This document shows positions 46,797 through 56,175 of a stretch of DNA of 64,000 nt, piece by piece. A program made the translations under genes and the position numbers. The DNA is from Candidatus Pelagibacter sp. (GTDB taxonomy: Bacteria > Pseudomonadota > Alphaproteobacteria > Pelagibacterales > Pelagibacteraceae): contig JAOJAE010000001.1 in NCBI GenBank assembly GCA_028227525.1, positions 1-64,000 of the forward strand, read 5' to 3'. The notes beneath the pieces are model-generated. The model ran no database searches. It worked only from the letters and a program-made list of their open reading frames with translations, and had not been told where the DNA came from. Numbering within the stretch: the stretch's first letter is position 1; every line of letters begins with the position of its first letter.

Positions 46797-47833
46797 TTAG
46801 GCATTTTGGAAATTATGGATACATCTTCTAAAACATTACTTTTATTAGATAAAAAATTTATAACTGTATTAGGCGAACAATTAAACATTTTATAAAATAT
46901 TTTTGCCATTTTATCAGGGTTATTTTTTAAAACTTTTAGAAAAATATTGTCTAAAAATTGATATTTTTTTTCTATTGAGAAAATTTTTGCATTTTTTATA
47001 TTTTCTATATTCTTTCTAATATATCTGCTTTGCGCTTGAATATTTAAGAATGTATATCCAGTGCTTAATCTTGTCATTCCACCAGCAGTTCCAATTTCAA
47101 TTTGATTTAATTTTTTAATATTAGTTGGATGAAATAAAGGAATTGCACCAGTCTCTTGGAAATTAATTTTATAATTTTTAATCTTTAGTTTGTTTTCAAT
47201 ATAATCTTTTAATTGAATATCATAATCTTTTAATGATGCATTATTAAGGTCAGAAATCCATGTAGTTTCTATGAGCGCCTTTTTTTTGGAGTAGGGTAGC
47301 GTATAAAAAAAATGAACACTATTTTTTTGATCACAATCAAAGTCCATCAAGTTAAATATCGTTTCATCAAAAAGATCTTTGCTTGTTTCAATTTCTAAAC
47401 CCGAAAAGTGCTGCCATAAATTACTTTTATTATCTGATGTGTCACTTACACTATTAAAGATGAAAGAATTTTCAGTATTTACTTCATTTATATTTTTGAA
47501 AAAATGAACATTATTATTTTGTTTTAACCTACTAATTATCTTGTGATAAAATAAACCGCTATCAATTGATTGATAAGGCATATTTTTACATTCAATATGT
47601 TTTAAATGATTTGGGATATTAATTGTAAAATTATCCCAGCTTTTTTTAACACAGTCGTCAAAATTATGAGGTGTCACTTTCCAAAATGACCAAGTTTTAT
47701 CTTTTTTGTACTCATTCCTAGGCTCAATAATTGCCAAAGATTTACCTTTTAATTTTGAGTAAGTATCCAATTCAAAAGCAAGAGATAGCCCAGCACAACC
47801 ACCACCAATTATTATATAATCAAAGTCTTTCAT
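46769..47833 (-). CDS. crtY: Lycopene beta-cyclase
   Basis: 354 residues. The N-terminal FAD/NAD-binding DYIIIGGGCAGLSLAFEL, KTWSFWKV (typical TWSFW of CrtY), FFYTLPYSKKKALIETTW and GTAGGMTRLSTGYTF are CrtY hallmarks. It closes both ends of lycopene into beta-ionone rings to give beta-carotene, the substrate of Blh. It overlaps crtB by 14 bases. Confidence 0.93.
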   Translation of the reverse strand: MKDFDYIIIGGGCAGLSLAFELDTYSKLKGKSLAIIEPRNEYKKDKTWSFWKVTPHNFDDCVKKSWDNFTINIPNHLKHIECKNMPYQSIDSGLFYHKIISRLKQNNNVHFFKNINEVNTENSFIFNSVSDTSDNKSNLWQHFSGLEIETSKDLFDETIFNLMDFDCDQKNSVHFFYTLPYSKKKALIETTWISDLNNASLKDYDIQLKDYIENKLKIKNYKINFQETGAIPLFHPTNIKKLNQIEIGTAGGMTRLSTGYTFLNIQAQSRYIRKNIENIKNAKIFSIEKKYQFLDNIFLKVLKNNPDKMAKIFYKMFNCSPNTVINFLSNKSNVLEDVSIISKMPKWIFLKQLI

Positions 47834-48671
47834 CTAAATTTAATTCTTCGTTAATTAATAAATGATCATGTTCAATATTTTCATCATTTTTATTTATTAA
47901 TAGTAATTTAATTAGGTCAAAAACAGAAAGAAAAGTTTCTATAATTTTCTCAATATTTGAAACATAAATTTTTCCAGATTTTCTATAATTTTCTAAGGTT
48001 TTCTTTTTTAAAATTTTATACCCAATTTTTCTATAAACTCTTCTAGCTACTAAGATTGAAAATCGAAAGCTTATCGGTATTTTGTTAATTGAATGAAAAG
48101 AGTTTTCATAAAATTTTTCTGCAAGCATTAAAGTAGAATGAATTTCTTCAAAATTTTCATTTATATATGATCTATTATTATTTAAATCTTCAATCACGTC
48201 TCTTGATATATTTGTTAGCTGCATTGCTATTCCTAAATCAATTGCAGACTTTAATGAGCTCTTTTTACTTACATTTAAAATTTTTGCCATTAATAAGCCA
48301 ACAGTTCCAGCAACCTTGTAAGAGTAAACTAATAATTCTTTTTTTGAGTTTAATTTTACTTTTTCTTTAATATCAGATTTAATGCCTTCAAATAAATCAT
48401 GAATAATTTTTAAAGAAATATTAAATTCATTTATAAGATCCCACATATTTTTTATAATAGGATCATCAAAATTTTTATTATTAAAATTATTTTCAAAGTT
48501 TTTAAATTTATTTTCCTTTAATTCAACTGAACCCTTATCATCAGCTATGTTGTCTATAACTCTACAAAAATCGTATAATGTGGAACACTTTTGATAAGTT
48601 TGTTTTGGTAAAAAAAAACCCGCCCAATTAAAAGATTTGGCATAAAGTGACAAGTAATTTTGGTTTGTCAT
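47820..48671 (-). CDS. crtB: Phytoene synthase
   Basis: 283 residues. It condenses two geranylgeranyl diphosphates to phytoene. The two Asp-rich motifs are YDFCRVIDNIADD and SRDVIEDLNNNRSYI, in the expected positions of the squalene/phytoene synthase fold. SFNWAGFFLP at the N terminus is also typical (S-F-x-x-A). A crtE gene to supply GGPP is not in the window. Coupled by overlap to crtI (1 base) and crtY (14 bases). Confidence 0.95.
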   Translation of the reverse strand: MTNQNYLSLYAKSFNWAGFFLPKQTYQKCSTLYDFCRVIDNIADDKGSVELKENKFKNFENNFNNKNFDDPIIKNMWDLINEFNISLKIIHDLFEGIKSDIKEKVKLNSKKELLVYSYKVAGTVGLLMAKILNVSKKSSLKSAIDLGIAMQLTNISRDVIEDLNNNRSYINENFEEIHSTLMLAEKFYENSFHSINKIPISFRFSILVARRVYRKIGYKILKKKTLENYRKSGKIYVSNIEKIIETFLSVFDLIKLLLINKNDENIEHDHLLINEELNLDERL

Positions 48672-50131
48672 TATAAAATTTTATCTAAAACTTTTGCAGA
48701 TGATAAAACTCCTGGAACACCAGCTCCTGGATGTGTACCAGCACCAACAAAATAAAGACCATCATAAATCTCTGACTTATTATGAAATCTGAAATAAGCA
48801 GACTGAGTAAATTTTGGCTGAATAGAAAATCCTGAACCAAATTTTGTATTCAGGTCTTTTTCAAAATAATCTGGAGTTAAGTAAAAATCTTCAACAATAT
48901 TTTCTTTAAGATTTGGCATTAGATCTTTTTCCATTTTATTTATAATTAAATTTTTCATCTTTTCTCCTTCGGTATTCCAATCAATTCCAGATTGGTTATT
49001 AGGAACAGGAACCAAAACATAAAAACAGTCATTTCCTTCTGGAGCCATAGATTTGTCTGTAGCTGATGGTCTATGCAGATAATAACTAATGTCTTCGTTT
49101 AGTTTTTTCTTATCAAATATATCATCAAGATGTTCTTTGTACTTATTGCCAAATTTTATTGTGTGATGCTCTACATTTTCATAAATTTTTTTTGTTCCAA
49201 AATAATATACGAATAATCCCATTGAATACTCCATTCTCTTTTTTTTCCAGTTAAATAAGAATGAATTATTGCTATTTCCGTCTAATAACTTTTCATATAC
49301 TGCTGGAGGATCAGCGTTACAAATTACAATATCTGCATTTATAGTATTATCGTTGCTTAACTGAACCCCTGTGATTTTAGTATTTTTTGAAATAATTTTT
49401 TTTACCTCATTACCTTTAATTACTTTTATACCAACTTCATTCATTAATTTTTCAAAACCTTTAATTATATTTCCGGTTCCACCCATTGAATAATGAATTC
49501 CCCATTTTTTTTCTAAATACAGGATTAATCCATAAATTGAAGTTGTGGTAAAAGGATTACCTCCAACTAAAAGTGGGTGCATACTCAACATTCTTCTTAA
49601 TTTTTCATTTTTTATATATGAAGATACTAAAGAGTAGACAGATTTGTAGCTTTTTAGTTTTAAAAGAGCAGGTAATTGTTGCATCATCACAAATGGTTTA
49701 TCAAAAGGAACATCCGCAAGTTCTGTAAAACCTTTATCAAAAATTTTTTTTGTAAAATTTACTAATTTTTCATAACCTTGAACATCCTCTTGACTCAATT
49801 CTCCAATTTGAGCTTTCATTTCATTTTCGTTGCCTGAATAATTAAATTTAGATCTATCTTCAAAAATAAATTGATACCAAATTTTTAATGGAGATAGTTC
49901 AATGTAATCTTTTGGATTTTTCTTAAATAATTCAAATAATTCATTAATAAGATATGGCGCAGTAATTACAGTTGGACCACCATCAAAAGTAAAACCATTT
50001 CTTTTAAACACTCTTGCTCTGCCTCCAAGATCTTGATGTTTTTCAATTAATGTAACATCGTGACCTTTGGCTCTAAGTCTCAGGGCCGCAGCAATTCCAC
50101 CAAATCCAGAACCAATAACTATAGAATTCAT
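48671..50131 (-). CDS. crtI: Phytoene desaturase
   Basis: 486 residues. MNSIVIGSGFGGIAAALRLRAKGHDVTLIEK is the FAD-binding motif, LGGRARVFKRNGFTFDGGPTVI the following block, and DGLYFVGAGTHPGAGVPGVLSSAKV the C-terminal CrtI signature. It introduces four double bonds to give lycopene. It is the first carotenoid gene, 39 bp after the ATP synthase b gene on the same strand with no hairpin between them. An AT-rich CTATAAAT box in this gap could be an internal promoter, but this is weak. Confidence 0.95.
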   Translation of the reverse strand: MNSIVIGSGFGGIAAALRLRAKGHDVTLIEKHQDLGGRARVFKRNGFTFDGGPTVITAPYLINELFELFKKNPKDYIELSPLKIWYQFIFEDRSKFNYSGNENEMKAQIGELSQEDVQGYEKLVNFTKKIFDKGFTELADVPFDKPFVMMQQLPALLKLKSYKSVYSLVSSYIKNEKLRRMLSMHPLLVGGNPFTTTSIYGLILYLEKKWGIHYSMGGTGNIIKGFEKLMNEVGIKVIKGNEVKKIISKNTKITGVQLSNDNTINADIVICNADPPAVYEKLLDGNSNNSFLFNWKKKRMEYSMGLFVYYFGTKKIYENVEHHTIKFGNKYKEHLDDIFDKKKLNEDISYYLHRPSATDKSMAPEGNDCFYVLVPVPNNQSGIDWNTEGEKMKNLIINKMEKDLMPNLKENIVEDFYLTPDYFEKDLNTKFGSGFSIQPKFTQSAYFRFHNKSEIYDGLYFVGAGTHPGAGVPGVLSSAKVLDKIL

Positions 50132-50170
50132 TTTAACAATTTATAGTTTTTTTGAAAAATTGTAAGGATA

Positions 50171-50668
50171 TTATGAGTTAATCTTCTTCAACTCTTCTTT
50201 TGTTTCATTTAAATTTTTTTGAAACACAGCATCAAGTTTTGTTTTATCAACTGATGTAGTAATGATCTTTTTAACAGAATCCACAGCTATTTTAATTGAA
50301 GCATCTTTTATTTCTTTTATAGCAGCCTCTTTCATTTGGCTTATCTTATTTTCAGCTAAGTTCTTTTTAATCTCTGAAGATTTATGAAATTTATCATTTA
50401 ATTCTATCATTAACTTATCTGAGTCTTTTTTAGCCTCATTAAGAATTTCATTGCTGACTGACTGTGCGGTTTCTAATTTATTCTGAGCATTATCAAGTAA
50501 AGTTTTTGCTTCAGTTCTTAATTTTTCGCTTTCATCAATTTCATTTTTAATGTCAGAAATCATTTTATCTAACATTTTAGTAATTTTTTGGGGGATCTTT
50601 AGATAGATTAAGCCACCAAAAAAAATTACGAATGATACTGCTACCCAAAATGTTGCATCAATTGCCAT
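50171..50668 (-). CDS. atpF: ATP synthase Fo subunit b
   Basis: 165 residues from the ATG at 50668 (MAIDATFWVAVSFVIF...), which overlaps the b' stop by 11 bases; an upstream ATG would overlap more. One N-terminal membrane helix is followed by a long charged helical coil (residues ~35-150) that forms the peripheral stalk with b'. It is the last of the Fo genes. The F1 genes are not here; a split into separate Fo and F1 clusters is normal in alphaproteobacteria. Confidence 0.92.
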   Translation of the reverse strand: MAIDATFWVAVSFVIFFGGLIYLKIPQKITKMLDKMISDIKNEIDESEKLRTEAKTLLDNAQNKLETAQSVSNEILNEAKKDSDKLMIELNDKFHKSSEIKKNLAENKISQMKEAAIKEIKDASIKIAVDSVKKIITTSVDKTKLDAVFQKNLNETKEELKKINS

Positions 50669-51248
50669 AGTATTTATCTCCACTTCTTCTAGATAAATCA
50701 TCAACAATTGCAGATATGCTGCTATTATTTACTTCAGCACCAATAAGCTTTTGTATTAGTTCTGATGAAGTTTCGATAGCTATTTTGTTGATTTTATCAG
50801 GCGCACCGTTACGCAGGGTCTTAATTTCTTCCTCTGCTTTACTTATTTCTTCATCAATTTGACCCTCTAACACTTCTTTTTTAGCATTAATGTCTTTTAA
50901 AGCTTTTTCTCTAGCTTGATTGAAGATAGTTTTTGCATCAAGTTTGCTTTTGGAAATAATTTCCTCATACTCTTTTAGCTTCATTTCACTATCTTCTCTC
51001 TGTTTCTCTGCAGCCTCAATATTTTCTAATATCTGTGATTTACGTGTTTCTAAGTTTGCACTTATTTTTGGCAGTATTAGTTTTGATAAAACTAAGTACA
51101 AAATACCAAAAGTAAGTGTTAACCAAAAAATCTGTGAAATCCAAAATTCAGGGTTTAATTGAGGCATACCTCCGCTTTCAGCTGAAAAAGCTTCCATCGA
51201 AAATAGGAAACTAAAAAATATCGACTGAAAATATATTTTTTTAATCAT
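50658..51248 (-). CDS. atpG: ATP synthase Fo subunit b'
   Basis: 196 residues. A cleavable-looking N-terminal hydrophobic stretch (to FSAESGG, ~25) precedes PQLNPEFWISQIFWLTLTFGILYLVLSKLILPKI, the membrane helix of b', and a long coiled coil follows. The second stator subunit is typical of photosynthetic and alphaproteobacterial enzymes (also called AtpX or AtpF2). It is between atpE and atpF. Confidence 0.92.
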   Translation of the reverse strand: MIKKIYFQSIFFSFLFSMEAFSAESGGMPQLNPEFWISQIFWLTLTFGILYLVLSKLILPKISANLETRKSQILENIEAAEKQREDSEMKLKEYEEIISKSKLDAKTIFNQAREKALKDINAKKEVLEGQIDEEISKAEEEIKTLRNGAPDKINKIAIETSSELIQKLIGAEVNNSSISAIVDDLSRRSGDKYYGN

Positions 51249-51253
51249 TAAAT

Positions 51254-51481
51254 TTAAAATGCAAAAAGAATGATTAACGCTACTACTAATCCAAATAATC
51301 CCGTTGCTTCTGCAAGTGCAAAACCTAAAAGCAAATTAGGAAACTGTTTTTGTGCAGCAGAAGGGTTTCTCATTGCTCCTGATAAATAGTTTCCAAAAAT
51401 TATTCCAATACCAACACCGGCACCAGCTAAAGCTATTGCTGCTAAACCTGCTCCGATCATTTTTGCTGCTTCTAATTCCAT
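51254..51481 (-). CDS. atpE: ATP synthase Fo subunit c
   Basis: 75 residues, two membrane helices in a hairpin. The N-terminal glycine-rich helix (IGAGLAAIALAGAGVGIGIIFGNYL), the polar loop RNPSAAQKQ and the C-terminal helix with the proton-binding Glu in FALAEATGLFGLVVALI are clear. The c subunit forms the proton-driven rotor ring. A Glu (not Asp) with no Na-binding polar pattern around it fits a proton-using enzyme. Confidence 0.97.
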   Translation of the reverse strand: MELEAAKMIGAGLAAIALAGAGVGIGIIFGNYLSGAMRNPSAAQKQFPNLLLGFALAEATGLFGLVVALIILFAF

Positions 51482-51499
51482 TATATCCTCCTATGTTAA

Positions 51500-52234
51500 T
51501 TAATGGTGTAAATTTAATGCATCATTTAAATAGATGCAGGTTAAGATCGCAAAAACGTATGCTTGAAGAAAAGCAACTAAGATCTCCAAACCTGTTAATG
51601 CAACCGAAAAACTTAGTGGAAGCCATCCACCAACTATTCCAAGGCTAATTACAAAGCCTCCGAAAACTTTCATCATAGTATGACCTGCCATCATATTAGC
51701 GAATAATCTAACTGATAAACTAACCGGTCTACTTAAGTAAGAAATAATTTCTATTACTACTATCAAAGGGAGTAGCACTGCTGGTACTCCACTAGGCACA
51801 AATAATTTTAGATAACCGAAACCATGTTTCATAAAACCGATTACAGTTACACCAATAAAAATAAAAGCTGCTAAAACGAATGTTACAATGATATGACTAG
51901 TTACTGTAAAAGTATAAGGTATCATTCCAAACATATTGCAGAATAATACAAACATAAATAGAGAAAATATAAATGCAAAATATGGTTTTGCTTTTGAACC
52001 GGCAGTATCACTTATCATTTTAGATACGAATGTGTAACTAAGCTCTGCCAAGAGTTGAATTTTATTTGGAAGTAATGAACTTTTTTTAGAACCAAGATTA
52101 AAAATTAATAAAATTGCAACAGAACTTATAATCATAAACAAACTAGCGTTTGTAAATGAAATATCAAATGCACCTAACTTAATTTCTGGTCCAATTCTGT
52201 AAACATTGAATTGGGTCATTGGATTTGCTGCCAT
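51500..52234 (-). CDS. atpB: ATP synthase Fo subunit a
   Basis: 244 residues with five to six membrane segments. SVRLFANMMAGHTMMKVF holds the essential Arg of the proton path and LEILVAFLQAYVFAILTCIYLNDAL the second half-channel helix. Order atpI-B-E-b'-b is standard for alphaproteobacteria. Confidence 0.97.
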   Translation of the reverse strand: MAANPMTQFNVYRIGPEIKLGAFDISFTNASLFMIISSVAILLIFNLGSKKSSLLPNKIQLLAELSYTFVSKMISDTAGSKAKPYFAFIFSLFMFVLFCNMFGMIPYTFTVTSHIIVTFVLAAFIFIGVTVIGFMKHGFGYLKLFVPSGVPAVLLPLIVVIEIISYLSRPVSLSVRLFANMMAGHTMMKVFGGFVISLGIVGGWLPLSFSVALTGLEILVAFLQAYVFAILTCIYLNDALNLHH

Positions 52235-52244
52235 AAATTCTTAT

Positions 52245-52520
52245 CTACTTTTGCATATTTTTTGCAGACCTGATTACATTTGTTATTCCGGCAACCACTC
52301 CAACAAAAAAAAATATTAATATAAACCAGGGTCTAGTACCAAAGGTTTGGTCAAAAATAAACCCAATAATTGTCCCAACTGCCACTGCAGCAACTAATTC
52401 TGTGCTCAATTTAAAGGCTGCTCCAATAGAAGACGGGTTGTCATCTTTATTCTTAAGGTTTTTCTTTAAAATCTTCTTTTTTGCAATCTCTAAGCGAGTT
52501 TTAAACTGATCTTTTGGCAT
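52245..52520 (-). CDS. atpI: ATP synthase accessory protein AtpI
   Basis: 91 residues. A Lys-rich cytoplasmic N terminus (MPKDQFKTRLEIAKKKILKKN) is followed by two membrane helices: AFKLSTELVAAVAVGTIIGFIFDQTFGTRPWFILIFFFVGVVAGITNVIR. It matches AtpI, which helps c-ring assembly or Mg supply. It lies 9 bp behind smc on the same strand. Confidence 0.9.
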   Translation of the reverse strand: MPKDQFKTRLEIAKKKILKKNLKNKDDNPSSIGAAFKLSTELVAAVAVGTIIGFIFDQTFGTRPWFILIFFFVGVVAGITNVIRSAKNMQK

Positions 52521-52529
52521 TTATATAGT

Positions 52530-55103
52530 TTAGGCAACCATACTCTCTGCTTTTTGTAAATCAACAGCAACTAACTGACTAATACCTTTTTCTGGCATCG
52601 TCACTCCATAAAGTCTATTCATTTTAGACATTGTCAGTGCGTGATGAGTAACAATAATGAATTTTGTATTAGTTATTTTTATAAGCTCTTCAAGCAAGCT
52701 ACAAAATCTTGTTACATTAGCATCATCAAGTGGTGCATCAACTTCATCTAGAACACAAATAGGAGATGGATTTGTTAAAAATACAGCAAAGATCAAAGAT
52801 AAAGCGGTCAGAGCTTGTTCTCCCCCAGATAATAAAGTTATAGACTGAAGTCTTTTACCAGGTGGACTTACCAACATCTCTAAGCCTGCTTCTAAGGGAT
52901 CATCTGAGTCGACTAATTCTAGTTTTGCATTTCCACCATTAAAAAGTTTTGTATAAACTTCATTAAATTTCCTGTTAACTTTTTCAAATGCTTCAATTAA
53001 CCTTTCCCTACCTTTTTTATTAAGCTCATTAATGCTATCTTTTAGTTTAACAATTGCGGTTACTAGATCAGAACGATCTTGTTCCATTTTTTTTATTTCT
53101 TCTTCATACTTACTCGTTTCTTCATCAGCTTTTAGGTTCACTGATCCCAATTTTTCTCTTTCTTGTTTTTTTTTATCTAAAGTATCTTCTTGATCTACAG
53201 GATTAGGTAGATCTTCAGCACCATTTAGATTTGAATTTTCTAAAATATTTTCCTCAGTAAGATTAAGTTCTGAATTTATTCTATCTAATAAATCACTTTT
53301 TCTTTTTTGCAGACCTTCAATAGTTGCTCCAGAACTTGCTTTTCTTTCTCTAATTTGAATTGACTGTTCTTGAATTTCATTTAATTGAGATCTTAAATTT
53401 TCTATTTGTTTATCCGTTTCATCAATAACAGAGTCGTTATCAATTTTCTCTTTATTTGATATTCTTAAATTTTCTGAAATTTGACCCTTTCTTTCAGCTT
53501 GAATTTTAGGCTGATTATCTAATTCTTTTAGTTGGTCTAATAATTTATTTTTTCTATCAGTTAATTCTCCAACCATCTTTTCAGAATTAGACAGTAAGTT
53601 TTTCCAACTTTCAACTTCAGTTTCTATAGTTTTAATTCTCTCATTACGTTTTATAGATTCATTTTTAATTGATTGATTTTTACTGTATGCATCAGCATAT
53701 TTTTCTTGAAGTTGTTTTATATTTTGTGACTTTTCATTTACACTCAATAATTCTTCTCTTGATCTTTCATTTTTTAAATCATTTAAAAAATTATCTAACT
53801 CCATATTACATCTGTCTAATAAAGTGACTGCTTGATTGATTTCATTACTATCAATTAATTCTTTCACTCTATTAATAGAATTTTTAACATTTTTGATTGG
53901 TCCAACACTGATGTTTATTGATCCCTCAGCTATATTAGATACAACTTCATCAACAGCTTTTTGCTCTTCTTTTAATTTATTTTTGGCATCCTCTAATTCT
54001 TCATTGGAAAGTTTTTCAGTTTCGAAATATTTAGAGTCTATTTCTATTAAATCAGTTTTTTCCTCTTTTAGTCTTTTTTCATTGGAGTTAGCATCAATAA
54101 TAATTCCTCTTTCTCTAGATATGTCCTCATCTAAAGTCTGTAGAGACTTTTTAATACTTTCAATCTCATCTTGTGTTCTTGTATTTTCTTCATCTAAACT
54201 TTGAAGCTCAAGGTTTAGTCTTTGAATCCTTGATAAATTTTCAATATTTTTTTCCCTAAGTGGTGAGACTTTATCTGTTGCAGATTTAATCAAATTTTCT
54301 ATTTCTGATATTTTAGTGTTGAATCCTTCAACCTCTCCCTCTGCCTCATTATTAATTTCATTTTCAATTCTAATTTCTTTATCTATTTCAATTAATTTCA
54401 AATAATAAAGACCTGCTTCTATTTTTTTTATTTCTTCCGAAATAAATTTATATTTTGTAGCTTCTTCAGCTTGTTTTTGAAGATTGGCTAGTTGTTTTTC
54501 TTGCTGTCTTCTAAGTTCATCAGCTCTTTTAAGATTATTTTCTGCAGCTCCCAATCTTAGTTCGGCCTCATGTCTTCTAACATGTAAACCAGAAATTCCT
54601 GCAGCCTCCTCCAAAATTGCTCTTCGGTCTGTTGGTTTTGCAGTTACTAATGCACCAATTCGTCCTTGGCTAATCATCGAGGGAGAATGTGCGCCAGTTG
54701 ATAGATCTGCAAAAAACATTTGAGCATCTCTTGCTCTTACTTCTTTATCGTTAATATAAAATTTTGAGCCTTTATCTTTTTCTATTTTTCTTCTGACACT
54801 TATTTGATCCAAATCACGATATTGAACTGGTCCTTCATTATTTTTATTTTCTACATCAATTGAAACTTCTGCGATATTCTTTGAGGCTTTATTGGAGGTT
54901 CCTGAAAAAATTACATCTTCCATTCCTGATCCACGCATGCTTTTTGCGGAGGTTTCTCCCATGACCCACCTTAGGGACTCAACTATGTTTGACTTTCCAC
55001 AACCATTAGGTCCAACAATTCCAGTGAGACCCTCTTCAATTAAGAAATTTGTTTTATCAGCGAATGATTTAAATCCATTTAATTGGATTTTTTTAAACTC
55101 CAT
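52530..55103 (-). CDS. smc: SMC ATPase, short form without a visible hinge
   Basis: 857 residues, against ~1150 for ordinary bacterial SMC. The head is complete: QLNGFKSFADKT (N terminus), Walker A GPNGCGKSN (31-39), the R-loop and Q-loop (QGRIGALVTAKP), signature LLSGGEQALTALSL (757-770) and Walker B ICVLDEVDAPLDD (782-794), with H-loop THHALTMS. Between them ~170-660 is nearly continuous charged coiled coil. The Gly-rich dimerisation hinge domain of ~150-180 residues in the middle is not recognisable; the middle (~385-440) is only a short less-charged helical stretch. It may still act in chromosome segregation with ScpAB, which are not in the window. It follows a dsbA-like gene by 8 bp. Confidence 0.88.
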   Translation of the reverse strand: MEFKKIQLNGFKSFADKTNFLIEEGLTGIVGPNGCGKSNIVESLRWVMGETSAKSMRGSGMEDVIFSGTSNKASKNIAEVSIDVENKNNEGPVQYRDLDQISVRRKIEKDKGSKFYINDKEVRARDAQMFFADLSTGAHSPSMISQGRIGALVTAKPTDRRAILEEAAGISGLHVRRHEAELRLGAAENNLKRADELRRQQEKQLANLQKQAEEATKYKFISEEIKKIEAGLYYLKLIEIDKEIRIENEINNEAEGEVEGFNTKISEIENLIKSATDKVSPLREKNIENLSRIQRLNLELQSLDEENTRTQDEIESIKKSLQTLDEDISRERGIIIDANSNEKRLKEEKTDLIEIDSKYFETEKLSNEELEDAKNKLKEEQKAVDEVVSNIAEGSINISVGPIKNVKNSINRVKELIDSNEINQAVTLLDRCNMELDNFLNDLKNERSREELLSVNEKSQNIKQLQEKYADAYSKNQSIKNESIKRNERIKTIETEVESWKNLLSNSEKMVGELTDRKNKLLDQLKELDNQPKIQAERKGQISENLRISNKEKIDNDSVIDETDKQIENLRSQLNEIQEQSIQIRERKASSGATIEGLQKRKSDLLDRINSELNLTEENILENSNLNGAEDLPNPVDQEDTLDKKKQEREKLGSVNLKADEETSKYEEEIKKMEQDRSDLVTAIVKLKDSINELNKKGRERLIEAFEKVNRKFNEVYTKLFNGGNAKLELVDSDDPLEAGLEMLVSPPGKRLQSITLLSGGEQALTALSLIFAVFLTNPSPICVLDEVDAPLDDANVTRFCSLLEELIKITNTKFIIVTHHALTMSKMNRLYGVTMPEKGISQLVAVDLQKAESMVA

Positions 55104-55111
55104 GCACTAAC

Positions 55112-55690
55112 TTATATCAGTTTTTCTATAGCTTTTTTTAAATTTTTATAAGTTAGGGTTTTTTCAAACTTTTGATTATTGATTATTATCGTAGGAGTAG
55201 AATTAACATTGAAGTTTTTTACCCCATCGATTCGATCATTTAAAACAAAATCCTCGATTTCTTTGTTATTTATGCAAGTTTCAAAATTAACATCAATTCC
55301 TTCGCTAGTTAAAAATTTCTGAAGATTTTTATTTGCTTCTTGGACAGAACTACCTTTGACCCATTTTTGTTGGTTTGCATACAATGTATTTAAAATTTTC
55401 GAATCACCATCATTTTTACATTGTGAAACTTTTGCAGCATTAAAAGCCGCAACATCTAATGGGAAGTGTCTAAATTCAATTTTAGCTAAACCTGTATCAA
55501 GATAATCTTTTTTAAGTCCAGGATACACATCTTTATGAAAATTTGCACAGTGACTACAAGTTAAAGATTCAAAAGCAATTATAGTTATTTTTGCGTCTTT
55601 ACTTCCTACAACAATTCTTTTTATTTCCTCTGCGCTAATAGCTGAAATGGTACTAAAAAAAATTGTTAAAATAATTATAATTTTTTTCAT
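55112..55690 (-). CDS. Periplasmic DsbA-like thiol:disulfide protein
   Basis: 192 residues. A signal peptide (to about SAISA, residue 20) gives a periplasmic protein. The thioredoxin-fold active site is FESLTCSHCANFH (C45-S-H-C48) and the cis-Pro lies in VNSTPTIIINNQ. FRHFPLDVAAFNAAKVSQC is the typical helical insertion of the DsbA/Tlr-like Thioredoxin_4 group. It probably oxidises or isomerises exported protein disulfides. Its start overlaps the dciA stop by 4 bases. Confidence 0.92.
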   Translation of the reverse strand: MKKIIIILTIFFSTISAISAEEIKRIVVGSKDAKITIIAFESLTCSHCANFHKDVYPGLKKDYLDTGLAKIEFRHFPLDVAAFNAAKVSQCKNDGDSKILNTLYANQQKWVKGSSVQEANKNLQKFLTSEGIDVNFETCINNKEIEDFVLNDRIDGVKNFNVNSTPTIIINNQKFEKTLTYKNLKKAIEKLI

Positions 55691-56175
55691 TTTTCTTTAA
55701 ATACTTTAGTTAATTCAATAAGTGATTTTTTAATTTTATCATTTTTAACATCATTAATTTTACTTTGGTATTTATTAATTGCGACATTTTCACGATTAGC
55801 TTCTTTCTTAAAAAAGATTTTTTTCTCATCATCAAAGCTAATAAATTTAAGCTTTTCTACAACTGAATAACCAAAAAAACTGTTCATCTTGTCTAAAATT
55901 TCTTTTTTAGAATATTCTAAATCAACTTCATGACCTCTTTTCACCATTACCAATAAAGTACTTGCTCCAAACCTGTTAGAATTCTTAAATGTCTTTGGAT
56001 AACAAACTTTGAATAGCTCATCTCCAACAATATATCTCCAGTTACTTAGTGTTTCAGAATATATATGACCCTTTTTATTGATGATTTTTTTTACATTTTT
56101 AGGCAAAGTGTCTTTAAAAGATCTTAAACCTTGAATGGTGACATTTCCACGCTTAGTGTTATTTTTAAAATGCAT
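55687..56175 (-). CDS. dciA: DciA-like DUF721 protein (helicase-loader candidate)
   Basis: 162 residues from the ATG at 56175 (MHFKNNTKRGNVTIQGLRSFKDTLP); an ATG 4 codons earlier is possible but would overlap mutY further. IYSETLSNWRYIVGDELFKVCYPKTF and STLLVMVKRGHEVDLEYSKKEILDKMNSFFGY follow the DUF721 pattern (LxxxWxxIVGxxxAxxxxPxxL; LxVxVxSxxxxxxLxxxxxxIxxxIN). DUF721 proteins such as DciA load the replicative helicase in bacteria without DnaC/DnaI. It is divergent from mutY with zero spacing (start codons meet as CAT|ATG). Confidence 0.82.
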   Translation of the reverse strand: MHFKNNTKRGNVTIQGLRSFKDTLPKNVKKIINKKGHIYSETLSNWRYIVGDELFKVCYPKTFKNSNRFGASTLLVMVKRGHEVDLEYSKKEILDKMNSFFGYSVVEKLKFISFDDEKKIFFKKEANRENVAINKYQSKINDVKNDKIKKSLIELTKVFKEK

